In this document: positions 6,987 to 13,592 of the stretch, one piece after another | How positions within the stretch are numbered: position 1 is the stretch's first letter | Layout of the letters: the number at the start of each line of letters is the position of its first letter | Assembly (NCBI GenBank): GCA_947472655.1 | Contig: CANJCG010000020.1 | Span: 1-17,620, forward strand | Length of the DNA stretch: 17,620 bases | From: Actinomycetota bacterium | GTDB taxonomy: Bacteria > Actinomycetota > Actinomycetes > S36-B12 | Direction: 5' to 3' | Position numbers and translations under genes: made by a program | The notes under the pieces: model-generated | Database searches by the model: none | What the model was told of the DNA's origin: nothing | The model's input: the letters and a program-made list of their open reading frames with translations, nothing else

Positions 6987-8306
6987 TTATCTACGACGAC
7001 CCTGCTGTGCTTTTGGTCGTGCAGGAGTTTTACGCGAACCCCCACGAGGCGTAATAGGTCGACGAGGCGCATCAGCACTTTCGATCTGAACCGGGGTCGG
7101 CTTCACAAATGACGCGGCTGGACCCACGAGGGTGCGAATAACTTCGTCTCCTGGAATCACAGAGTGCATCGTCGGAGAAATTGCTGCGAGTTTCATGAGT
7201 GAACGAACGTCATTGCGTTGATCAGGTGTGCCAACCGTGATCACGATGCCCTCTGCTCCCGCACGAGCCGTACGGCCGGAACGGTGTAGGTATGCCTTGT
7301 GCTCCGCTGGTGGATCAACGTGCACGACAAGTGAGACACCATCAACGTGAATACCGCGTGCAGCAATATCTGTTGCTACGAGAACCCGCACCGAACCGTC
7401 AGAAAATGCTGCGAGGTTACGCACCCGTGCATTTTGTGAGAGGTTTCCATGTAGATCAACAGCAGGGATACCGGCAGCAGTGAGCTGACGTGCCAACTTC
7501 TTGGCACCATACTTTGTGCGTGTGAAGGCAAGTGTGCGACCTTCACCCGAAACAAGTTCTTTCACCACTGATGGCTTGTGATCTGAGGTGACATTCATGA
7601 CGTGGTGGGTCATTTCGGGTACCGGCGATTCAGCGCTGTCAACTGAATGAGTCACTGGCGAGCTCAAGTAACGCTTCACCAATACGTCAACGCTGGCATC
7701 AATCGTTGCCGAGAACAATAAGCGCTGCCCATTCTTAGGCGTTGCATCAAGAAGCCGCTTCACGATTGGCAAGAATCCAAGATCAGCCATGTGGTCGGCT
7801 TCATCCAGCACAGTGACTTCGACCTGATCAAGCTTTGCAAAGCGTTGCTTCATGAGATCTTCAAGGCGACCAGGGGTCGCAACTAAAATATCGACACCAT
7901 TGCGTAGGGCATTGATCTGTGGGTTGATTTTTACCCCACCAACCACCACCAGTGTGGTCATGTTCATGGCCTTTGCCAGCGGCGCAATTGTGACGTTTAC
8001 CTGTGCCGCGAGCTCACGCGTTGGTACCAAGATCAGTGCACGAGGCGCGCCAGGCTTACGCACTGCTTTTGACTCAGCCAATCGAACAACAGTTGGCAAG
8101 GAAAAGGCAACCGTCTTACCGCTTCCTGTGCGACCACGGCCAAGCACATCGCGGCCAGCCAGCGCATCGGGAAGGGTGGCCGTTTGGATTGGAAAGGGCG
8201 CATCGATACCAGAATTGCGAAGGGCTTGAACGAGCTTTCCGGGAACACCAAGAGCCGCAAAACTGTCAACGGACATGGTGGAAGAAGAAGATGTTACAGA
8301 TGTCAA
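6987..8306 (-). CDS. DEAD-box RNA helicase
   Basis: An ATP-dependent RNA helicase that remodels RNA, as in ribosome assembly, mRNA decay or cold adaptation. All core motifs are present: Q-motif PIQ at 39-41, motif I GRTGSGKT at 58-65, Ia PTRELA at 95-100, TPGR at 144-147, DEAD at 168-171, SAT at 199-201, ATDIAARGI at 311-319 (V), and HRSGRTARAG at 341-350 (VI). After about residue 400 comes a basic, proline-, glycine- and arginine-rich tail typical of RNA-binding extensions. The start is TTG at 8306, supported by AAAGGA six bases upstream; an internal ATG at codon 11 is the alternative. It resembles RhlE/CsdA-type helicases, but the subgroup cannot be fixed by eye. The long upstream spacer may be a regulated 5' leader. 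Confidence 0.94.
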   Translation of the reverse strand: MTSVTSSSSTMSVDSFAALGVPGKLVQALRNSGIDAPFPIQTATLPDALAGRDVLGRGRTGSGKTVAFSLPTVVRLAESKAVRKPGAPRALILVPTRELAAQVNVTIAPLAKAMNMTTLVVVGGVKINPQINALRNGVDILVATPGRLEDLMKQRFAKLDQVEVTVLDEADHMADLGFLPIVKRLLDATPKNGQRLLFSATIDASVDVLVKRYLSSPVTHSVDSAESPVPEMTHHVMNVTSDHKPSVVKELVSGEGRTLAFTRTKYGAKKLARQLTAAGIPAVDLHGNLSQNARVRNLAAFSDGSVRVLVATDIAARGIHVDGVSLVVHVDPPAEHKAYLHRSGRTARAGAEGIVITVGTPDQRNDVRSLMKLAAISPTMHSVIPGDEVIRTLVGPAASFVKPTPVQIESADAPRRPITPRGGSRKTPARPKAQQGRRR

Positions 8307-8660
8307 AATAAATCCTTTGTTGATGTGCGCGATTGGCCGCAGTTGCTGGCCCGATTACGCGTCAACGCAACAGAGAGTGGGAGATGAAGCTTCCCGAGCA
8401 GACGACCTCGAGTGGTTCAGTTGAACGACTCGGTCAGACGACAAACTAACAACAATCGGTGCCAGAACCGAATTCTCGGCGTGTTCCCTCATAGATCTTC
8501 CCTCACAGCGAACAACTCGTAAGCCACCTCACGTGCAAATCAGCAGCAGGTACAAGTAATCTTGGACGGTGGTTATTGGTCATCGTCTCCCTCAGCCCTT
8601 GTATAACTGTCTGGCCTGAGCAATGCATGCCCACTCCACCCACGAGAAACTTTGGCTGAC
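8307..8660. other. 354-base divergent spacer between helicase and fur-family genes
   Basis: No coding sequence is supported here. It should hold the promoters of both divergent genes. Contents: the helicase ribosome binding site (8313-8318); a flanked dyad at 8399-8442, listed separately; TTAGTTT on the minus strand at about 8443-8449, a possible helicase -10 that would give a leader of about 125 bases; TTCCCTCA repeated at 8484-8491 and 8498-8505 (14-base period); and TTGGTC at 8576-8581 with TATAAC at 8602-8607, a poorly spaced candidate promoter for the regulator gene. None of these promoter guesses is firm. Confidence 0.6.
8399..8442. repeat. near-perfect dyad flanked by identical 8-bp direct repeats
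   Basis: CAGACGAC occurs at 8399-8406 and again at 8435-8442. Exactly two bases inside each copy lies a dyad: CGAGTGGTTCA (8409-8419), a GT spacer, and TGAACGACTCG (8422-8432), with 10 of 11 positions symmetric. The arrangement resembles a target-site duplication around a tiny palindromic remnant, or a compound operator. It sits about 100-125 bases upstream of the helicase start codon. Confidence 0.7.
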
Positions 8661-9098
8661 ATGACTTCAATGAACTGGGACGACTACTTAAGAGAACATG
8701 GCGTGCGAATTACGCCTCAACGCCAGATGGTCATCAAAGCTGTCGCAGACCTCGAGCACGCAACTGCCGAAGAAATCCTGACGAACATTCAATTGGTCTC
8801 ATCGGCCGTAAATCTTTCAACCGTCTATCGAGCTCTTGAAGTGCTTGAAGACATCGGGCTAGTCGCTCACGCACACCTTGGCCACGGAGCACCTACCTAC
8901 TTCCTGGTGGATGATCGTGCACATATTCACCTTGTCTGCGATATCTGCAGCAAGGTCACCTGCACAGGAGCAAACCTTGCGAATGAACTTGGGATGCGTC
9001 TTGATACCGAGCATGGTTTCGACCTTGACCTGAGCCATCTAGCAATTCATGGCACCTGCAAGAAGTGCCGCTATATGGACACTGCTGCATACATTTAA
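8661..9098 (+). CDS. Fur-family metal-responsive transcriptional regulator
   Basis: A DNA-binding repressor of the Fur/Zur/PerR/Nur superfamily, 145 residues from the ATG at 8661. The N-terminal winged helix is recognisable from RITPQRQMVIKAV (16-28) and STVYRALEVLEDIGLV (53-68). The dimerisation and metal domain has AHIHLVCDIC (87-96) and HGTCKKC (130-136); the CDIC and CKKC pairs should bind structural zinc, and H88 and H90 belong to the regulatory metal region. The sensed metal or peroxide cannot be told by eye. In-frame TTG at 8652 is an alternative start, with GAGAAA close upstream; ATG 8661 is preferred as starting just before the usual Fur N-terminus. Its stop overlaps that of the convergent phosphoesterase by four bases. 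Confidence 0.9.
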   Translation: MTSMNWDDYLREHGVRITPQRQMVIKAVADLEHATAEEILTNIQLVSSAVNLSTVYRALEVLEDIGLVAHAHLGHGAPTYFLVDDRAHIHLVCDICSKVTCTGANLANELGMRLDTEHGFDLDLSHLAIHGTCKKCRYMDTAAYI

Positions 9099-9853
9099 TT
9101 CGAGGATTGAGCCTTAACGTCCACGGATAAATACTTGTCTACGGAGACCCATTGCGCGCGTGCACCTTCGCCAGGGATGAAATCTACGACCACACAGCCG
9201 CTGGTATCAGTCCAGTGCACATGGGTGGCTCCCGAATAACGTGTGGGTGGACTCTCGTGAACAATCGTGTGGACATGAACATGTCCAAGCGCCACATAAT
9301 CTGCAGATAGCTCGGAAATTTCTTTCGTTGACATTGGTGATGAACGTCCTGCTTCTGCCTCCACTAGACCGTGCGCTGCGATGACACTCCAGCGATCGGC
9401 TTGCCCCATGGGAGCATTGGCCAAAGGCCGAAACTCCGGAGAATGTTCGACCATTGCACGACCCCAGATAGTGATATCAGTCCCTGGAAGATCCAAAATC
9501 TTACCCTCTGGGTGATCAAGCATGATGAGTCGATCACAGGTATCTCGTAGATCATGTCGACGATGAACCGAAGCGTCATGCAAGCTGTCATGATTTCCGA
9601 CAAGAAGCACGACCGGCCCAGGGAACCGGTTGAGTTGGCCAGCAACCCAGACAACGATCTCTTCATTAACACGATTGTGGTCGAACAAATCACCGGCGAT
9701 CAATAAAACATCTGCTTGCCGATCGATTGCCATATCAATGACAGCGCGAAAAGCCAACTGTTCAGGCCCGCCATCAGTTTTTTCTAAATGACAATCCGAG
9801 GTATGCACGAGAGTTGCTGGCCGGCGTCGATCGCCAACTGACATCACACTCAT
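9095..9853 (-). CDS. SbcD/Mre11-like metallophosphoesterase (short form)
   Basis: A calcineurin-like metallophosphoesterase related to the DNA repair exonuclease SbcD. The dimetal motifs run in order: SDCH at 19-22 (DxH), GDLFD at 54-58, GNHDS at 86-90, AHG at 160-162 and GHVH at 190-193. At 252 residues it is shorter than SbcD (about 400) and lacks its C-terminal capping region; no SbcC-type ATPase is adjacent. It may therefore act on DNA alone or on another phosphoester. The ATG at 9853 has no Shine-Dalgarno site; TAAATT seven bases upstream could be the -10 of a leaderless promoter. A strong terminator at 9953-9988 separates it from the upstream binding-protein gene, so it needs its own promoter. 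Its stop overlaps that of the fur-family gene. Confidence 0.85.
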   Translation of the reverse strand: MSVMSVGDRRRPATLVHTSDCHLEKTDGGPEQLAFRAVIDMAIDRQADVLLIAGDLFDHNRVNEEIVVWVAGQLNRFPGPVVLLVGNHDSLHDASVHRRHDLRDTCDRLIMLDHPEGKILDLPGTDITIWGRAMVEHSPEFRPLANAPMGQADRWSVIAAHGLVEAEAGRSSPMSTKEISELSADYVALGHVHVHTIVHESPPTRYSGATHVHWTDTSGCVVVDFIPGEGARAQWVSVDKYLSVDVKAQSSN

Positions 9854-9947
9854 ATCAAGAAATTTATCAGTTACAGACTCCGAGCGGAGGCAATATGAAG
9901 ACTCAACCCTGTTGCGGCCTATCCGACTTCGAAAACGGTTGATCTAG

Positions 9948-9988
9948 GAAAAAGCTGTGGCGGGCAACCGAAGTTACCCGCCACAGCT
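9948..9988 (-). terminator. strong intrinsic terminator with UUCG tetraloop
   Basis: In minus-strand RNA, AGCTGTGGCGGG pairs with CCCGCCACAGCT (9977-9988 with 9953-9964). A U-G wobble and AAC/GUU then extend the stem to 16 bp, closed by a C(UUCG)G tetraloop. TTTTT follows immediately (9948-9952). It begins nine bases after the stop codon of the binding-protein gene. Confidence 0.95.
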
Positions 9989-9997
9989 CCAGTTAGA

Positions 9998-11317
9998 TTA
10001 ACTCTTGCTGTAAATCACCTGACCAGTGTTGGTATCAAGAATCTTGACGCCACAGGTTGGCTTTGTATCAGGCACCAATTCAGTGCCCTTGACAACCATG
10101 TACCAAGTACACGATGGTGGATTTCCGTTAGGAACTAAACCGGGGCCCTTGAAACTAATCTTTTCTGGAAGCAATCCCCCACCGTCATAACTCGTAAAGT
10201 TTCGAAGATTCGTAATAAAGGTTTCGCGTGTTGGGCACTTGCCCGCCAGTTTGAGTCCCTTAATAAGGAGATCAGCGCCTAGGTAGCCTTGTGGGGCTGC
10301 TGAGACGTAAGGGTTCAACCCTGCAGCTCGCATGCCACTCGCGAATGTCTTCACTGCTCGGTTATTCACCCCAACAGGGACTGTTCCGTAGTTCGTGCCA
10401 AGCACTCCTTCAAGTGATCCACCAGAAGTCTTCAAAACAGCAGGATCAGAAAGCCCAACCATACTGACACCCTTCAGGGTGACGCCTTGTTGCTTGAGCG
10501 CCTGCATAATCGAAATTCCGCCATCGATGTACCCGACAATGATCGCGCCATCTGCTCCTTGAGCCTTAACTCGAAGCGCAGTTGAAGTCGCATCATGAGT
10601 GCCTTGTGGCTCATCAGCAATGCGAACAGCCTCAGTTAATCCAAGAGAAGAGCCAACGAGCTTAATCAAATTGGACGTCGCATTGCCAGATGCCGAAGCA
10701 CCTGTGCTCACATGGTTGATGTTCGCGATCTTAGTGACTCCCATTTTGCTCAACTTTTCCAAGACCGAAGTGCTTGCATAGTTTGGATAAGCCGACAAAG
10801 TTGCGCCACTGTCACCAAAGGCATTGCGATCTGTACCGAAAGCTGGGTTGGAAAAACCAGTGACCGGAATGTTGTTTTCTTTCAGCGTTGGATACATCGA
10901 TGTGGTGCTTGTCTGCCCAGTCAGTCCGAAGATATTGTCGGATAGCATTGCCTTTTGGACCACAGAGATCTGCGTGCTGGCGTTTGTTTCATCGTTATAA
11001 ACCTTCAGCGTCAATTTACGTCCATTCACGCCACCTTTTGCATTCTCTTGGTCAAGACGTAACTGCGCTGCCTCAGAGGAACCGACATAGTTCGCTGCGG
11101 CTGGACCAGTTTTAGGTCCTACCCACGCCAAGTTCACAGTTGTAGGAGTCACCCCAGGTGTCGCAGGGCACGACGCATTTGTTACCGCCTTGGTTACTGC
11201 AGGTTTTGGTGTAGGCGCAGCTTCGGCGCCACTTGCGACGAGTCCCACGAGCAATGACAGGCTTGCACCTGTGACAGCCGCAGTTTTACGGCCTCGTGAA
11301 TGGTTGACCTTTTTCAT
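9998..11317 (-). CDS. branched-chain amino acid-type ABC transporter substrate-binding protein
   Basis: An extracytoplasmic type I periplasmic-binding-fold protein (LivK/Peripla_BP_6 type), the ligand receptor of an ABC importer for branched-chain amino acids, amides or related compounds. The ATG at 11317 follows GGGAGG at five bases. From there comes a classic Sec signal: a basic N-region (KKVNHSRGRK), a hydrophobic core at 13-29, and an AEA-type cleavage site near residues 31-33. There is no lipobox cysteine, so it is not an obvious lipoprotein. The mature part starts with a linker rich in P, T, K and A, then TVNLAWVGPKTGPAA, the usual first strand of this fold. Four cysteines in the mature protein could form two disulfides. 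No permease or ATPase genes flank it, so it is an orphan receptor here. The open frame runs on upstream to 11404, but that part lacks a start signal. Confidence 0.9.
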   Translation of the reverse strand: MKKVNHSRGRKTAAVTGASLSLLVGLVASGAEAAPTPKPAVTKAVTNASCPATPGVTPTTVNLAWVGPKTGPAAANYVGSSEAAQLRLDQENAKGGVNGRKLTLKVYNDETNASTQISVVQKAMLSDNIFGLTGQTSTTSMYPTLKENNIPVTGFSNPAFGTDRNAFGDSGATLSAYPNYASTSVLEKLSKMGVTKIANINHVSTGASASGNATSNLIKLVGSSLGLTEAVRIADEPQGTHDATSTALRVKAQGADGAIIVGYIDGGISIMQALKQQGVTLKGVSMVGLSDPAVLKTSGGSLEGVLGTNYGTVPVGVNNRAVKTFASGMRAAGLNPYVSAAPQGYLGADLLIKGLKLAGKCPTRETFITNLRNFTSYDGGGLLPEKISFKGPGLVPNGNPPSCTWYMVVKGTELVPDTKPTCGVKILDTNTGQVIYSKS

Positions 11318-11764
11318 GCAAACCTCCCTAACCAGAGCCGAATGTTCGCGAGGTGCGACGCGGCTTAAAACAAGTATCAGAGCACATCGCGTTATTGGAA
11401 GCATGCATAATTTAATTATTGATAGGCAAATAGTTATTGGTATTCATAGTATTTCTGGACAAAGCATTGTTATTCGGTTTTAACTTCTTCAGTGCTTTCT
11501 CATGCAAAACTTTAGATTGCACCCCTTTGTCATACCGTTCACTAAAATGTGGCTTTCGCGTTGTGAACTTCGCGATTTAGGGTTGATTGCCCTATCTGAG
11601 ATGATTTCAGCCGTACTCAATTCTGAGAATTTTTTGCGATTTGTCTCCCTTTTTCACCAGAAACGATTTATCATGACTCCAACTTCGCGGATGTCGGGCA
11701 ATCTCGGCCTACTGCGCTATCGGTCGCCAAATTTCCTAGGGCGCCCCTAACCAAGGAGAAACAG
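11318..11764. other. 447-base AT-rich divergent spacer
   Basis: No gene is supported here. The region should hold the divergent promoters of the binding-protein and P450 genes. Visible elements: the palindrome ATAATT-T-AATTAT at 11407-11419; AATTC-TGA-GAATT at 11619-11631 followed by TTTT, a weak hairpin or attenuator-like structure on the plus strand; and TATCAT at 11669-11674, a possible P450 -10 with no well-spaced -35. AAGGAG at 11754-11759 is the P450 ribosome binding site. A plus-strand reading frame at 11502-11750 looks like chance. The spacer is longer and more AT-rich than its neighbours. Confidence 0.6.
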
Positions 11765-12982
11765 ATGGCTGAATACGGAGCCCGGTCAGCGTCCAGTGTC
11801 ACATCCCCAGAGCAGGACGCTCTTTATGCCTCATACATGGGAGAAATGGCGAACAATCCACGTGAGTACTTTGCCAAGCTGCGGGCAAATGGCCCTGTAG
11901 ATCACGAGCACTTTCGCGATACCGTCGCACTGCTGCGTCGAGAAGACATGGAAGAGATACTTCGCAACACCGATGTATTCAGCAATGCCAGCCCAGTTCT
12001 GGGCAGTGCCGAGCCGGTCATCCCCCTCAACGTTGATCCACCACTGCACTCAACCTACCGACGCGTCCTTGATCCGCTCTTTTCTCCAAAGAAGATGGCG
12101 GTCCTTCAGCCAACAGTCGCAAGGCACGTGAATGAATTCATTGACACGTTCATCGACAAGGGCGAGATCGATTTCAGCGAGGCTCTCTCGGTGCCGCTAC
12201 CAGTTTCTACTTTCTTAACGTTGCTTGGCCTACCACTTGATGAGATCGACCATTTCATCAATTGGAAGAACATCTTGATTCGCCCAGACTTAGTTGCAGG
12301 CGGATACGCAGAAGGCTTGGAACTGCAAGCAAAGACAGCAATGGAGATTTACGGCCGCTTCGGCGCAGAGGTTGCGGCACGCCGCACTGAGCCTCGCGAT
12401 GACTTGATGACCTACTTCACCACAGCCAAACTCGATGACGGTCAACTTCTCACAGATGGTGAAATTCTGCGCATTCTGTTGCTCCTGATGGCTGCCGGCT
12501 TGGACACCGTCACAATCACGCTGCAGGCAATCTTTAACTACCTTGCCACGCATCCTGAAGCCCAGCAGCTTATTCACGATGATCCAACACAAATTGACAA
12601 CGTCATCGAAGAGCTACTTCGCTGGGAAACTCCCGTCATGTTCCTTGGTCGCACCGCAAAGGTCGATACTGAATTATCAGGGTGCCCAATCAAGGCTGGC
12701 CAAAATGTTTTAGCTGTCATCTCATACGGAAATGTCGCCGAAGAGGTTCCAGATTCAATGAAGCTGGATCTCACCCGCGGAGATAAGGCGCACCTTTCCT
12801 TTGGCGCCGGCAACCACCGCTGCCTTGGTTCACACTTGGCTCGAATGGAACTGCGCACCGTGCTGCAGGAATGGCATAAGCGCATTCCGTTCTACTCACT
12901 TAAGCCAGGCACAAAAATTGAGTGGGTGCCTTCAGCACTTCGAGGCATCGATCACTTGCCATTGGTGTGGGAAACGAAGTAG
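11765..12982 (+). CDS. cytochrome P450
   Basis: A heme-thiolate monooxygenase, soluble and bacterial class I in type (no membrane anchor), 405 residues. Landmarks: HSTYRR at 95-100 (HxxxR), AGLDT at 244-248 in the I helix (oxygen activation), ELLR at 283-286 (ExxR), and FGAGNHRCLG at 346-355 with C353 as heme ligand. The stretch between the ExxR and heme loops, usually containing an ANRD-like motif, reads YGNVAEEVPDS at 321-331, which is unusual. No ferredoxin or ferredoxin reductase gene is adjacent, so electrons must come from elsewhere. The ATG at 11765 is preceded by AAGGAG. Codon use looks like its neighbours. It ends before a strong terminator, facing the VOC/ALDH genes; shared substrate chemistry is possible but unproven. 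The CYP family is not assigned. Confidence 0.95.
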   Translation: MAEYGARSASSVTSPEQDALYASYMGEMANNPREYFAKLRANGPVDHEHFRDTVALLRREDMEEILRNTDVFSNASPVLGSAEPVIPLNVDPPLHSTYRRVLDPLFSPKKMAVLQPTVARHVNEFIDTFIDKGEIDFSEALSVPLPVSTFLTLLGLPLDEIDHFINWKNILIRPDLVAGGYAEGLELQAKTAMEIYGRFGAEVAARRTEPRDDLMTYFTTAKLDDGQLLTDGEILRILLLLMAAGLDTVTITLQAIFNYLATHPEAQQLIHDDPTQIDNVIEELLRWETPVMFLGRTAKVDTELSGCPIKAGQNVLAVISYGNVAEEVPDSMKLDLTRGDKAHLSFGAGNHRCLGSHLARMELRTVLQEWHKRIPFYSLKPGTKIEWVPSALRGIDHLPLVWETK

Positions 12983-13013
12983 CAAATTCTCACTCAAAAA
13001 TACAGGCATTACA

Positions 13014-13071
13014 CGTAAGAAAGCCCGACTTCACTGCAGTTACCACTGCAAGGAAGTCGGGCTTTCTTACG
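13014..13071. terminator. bidirectional terminator between P450 and VOC genes
   Basis: A perfect 19-bp stem joins 13014-13032 to 13053-13071. Inside, after a 2x2 internal loop, a second 6-bp stem TGCAGT/ACTGCA closes on TACC. The stem's own A-rich left side and T-rich right side (AAAGCCC and GGGCTTTCTT) give a U-rich 3' flank in both directions. It lies 31 bases after the P450 stop and 15 bases after the VOC stop. Confidence 0.93.
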
Positions 13072-13086
13072 ATCAAGGCAGCTACC

Positions 13087-13542
13087 TCATGAAAATTTTG
13101 GAAATTCATAGATCGGTTCAGCCCATGGTGAGCCTTGGGCGAATTCAATGAGGTTGCCATCTGGATCACGCACCATTGAAAAGGTGCATTGCGGTCCTGG
13201 CCCATCAGGAACGAAGTCACCGCCTGGATGCACTACTTCGTAGCCAGCATCCTGGCACTCTTTGGCCAACTCCACCGCATTGGTCACTTGAAGAGTGAAA
13301 TAGCGCATTCCTACCGCCATCTCTTGAGGGTTGCTTGCTTCGGGCACCGCTTCCCACTGCAGAAGCTTGATAACGCAATTACCGAAACGTAAACCATAGA
13401 TATGCGCCCCAGGAGCGAAAATCTCACCATGGGGCACAAAACCTAAAGTGTCGCGATAAAAATGCAATGACTGTTCGATATCGCGAGTGTGCAATCCAAG
13501 TTGAATCGCGCACGAAGCATCAGGATCGAACTGTGCAGGCAT
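13087..13542 (-). CDS. VOC-superfamily (glyoxalase/dioxygenase-fold) protein
   Basis: A single-subunit vicinal-oxygen-chelate protein of 151 residues with two beta-alpha-beta-beta-beta modules. Visible marks are QLGLHTRDIEQSLHFYRDTLGF at 14-35, with H18 in the usual metal-ligand position, and MVRDPDGNLIEF at 123-134, with E133 as the usual C-terminal ligand. The reaction could be glyoxalase, ring-cleavage, epimerase or resistance type; sequence alone does not say. The second of two adjacent ATGs (13542) is chosen because it is five bases from AGGAG; the first (13545) is only two bases away. It lies about 50 bases downstream of the ALDH gene on the same strand, probably in one operon, and ends at the shared terminator facing the P450. 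Confidence 0.87.
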   Translation of the reverse strand: MPAQFDPDASCAIQLGLHTRDIEQSLHFYRDTLGFVPHGEIFAPGAHIYGLRFGNCVIKLLQWEAVPEASNPQEMAVGMRYFTLQVTNAVELAKECQDAGYEVVHPGGDFVPDGPGPQCTFSMVRDPDGNLIEFAQGSPWAEPIYEFPKFS

Positions 13543-13555
13543 CATCGCTCCTAAT

Positions 13556-13576
13556 AAAACTATTGCAATGAGTTTT
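13556..13576. promoter_or_regulatory. dyad in the ALDH-VOC intercistronic gap
   Basis: AAAACT (13556-13561) and AGTTTT (13571-13576) flank ATTGCAATG, itself containing the palindrome ATTGCAAT. The whole is a near-perfect 20-bp dyad with one extra base. It lies just upstream of the VOC ribosome binding site (13548-13552). It could be an operator for an internal promoter or a weak AU-rich hairpin. Confidence 0.35.
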
Positions 13577-13592
13577 GGAATTCACCTGGTGG

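Noticed and set aside
8415..8426. GTTCAGTTGAAC read as a tRNA T-arm fragment
   Set aside because: No acceptor, D or anticodon arms can be built around it; it is part of the flanked dyad.
11318..11404. N-terminal extension of the binding protein to an upstream ATG
   Set aside because: A strong ribosome binding site and a textbook signal peptide begin at 11317; the extra 29 residues would precede the signal peptide.
11502..11750. 82-codon plus-strand open frame upstream of the P450
   Set aside because: No ribosome binding site and no recognisable family, and its composition follows the AT-rich spacer.
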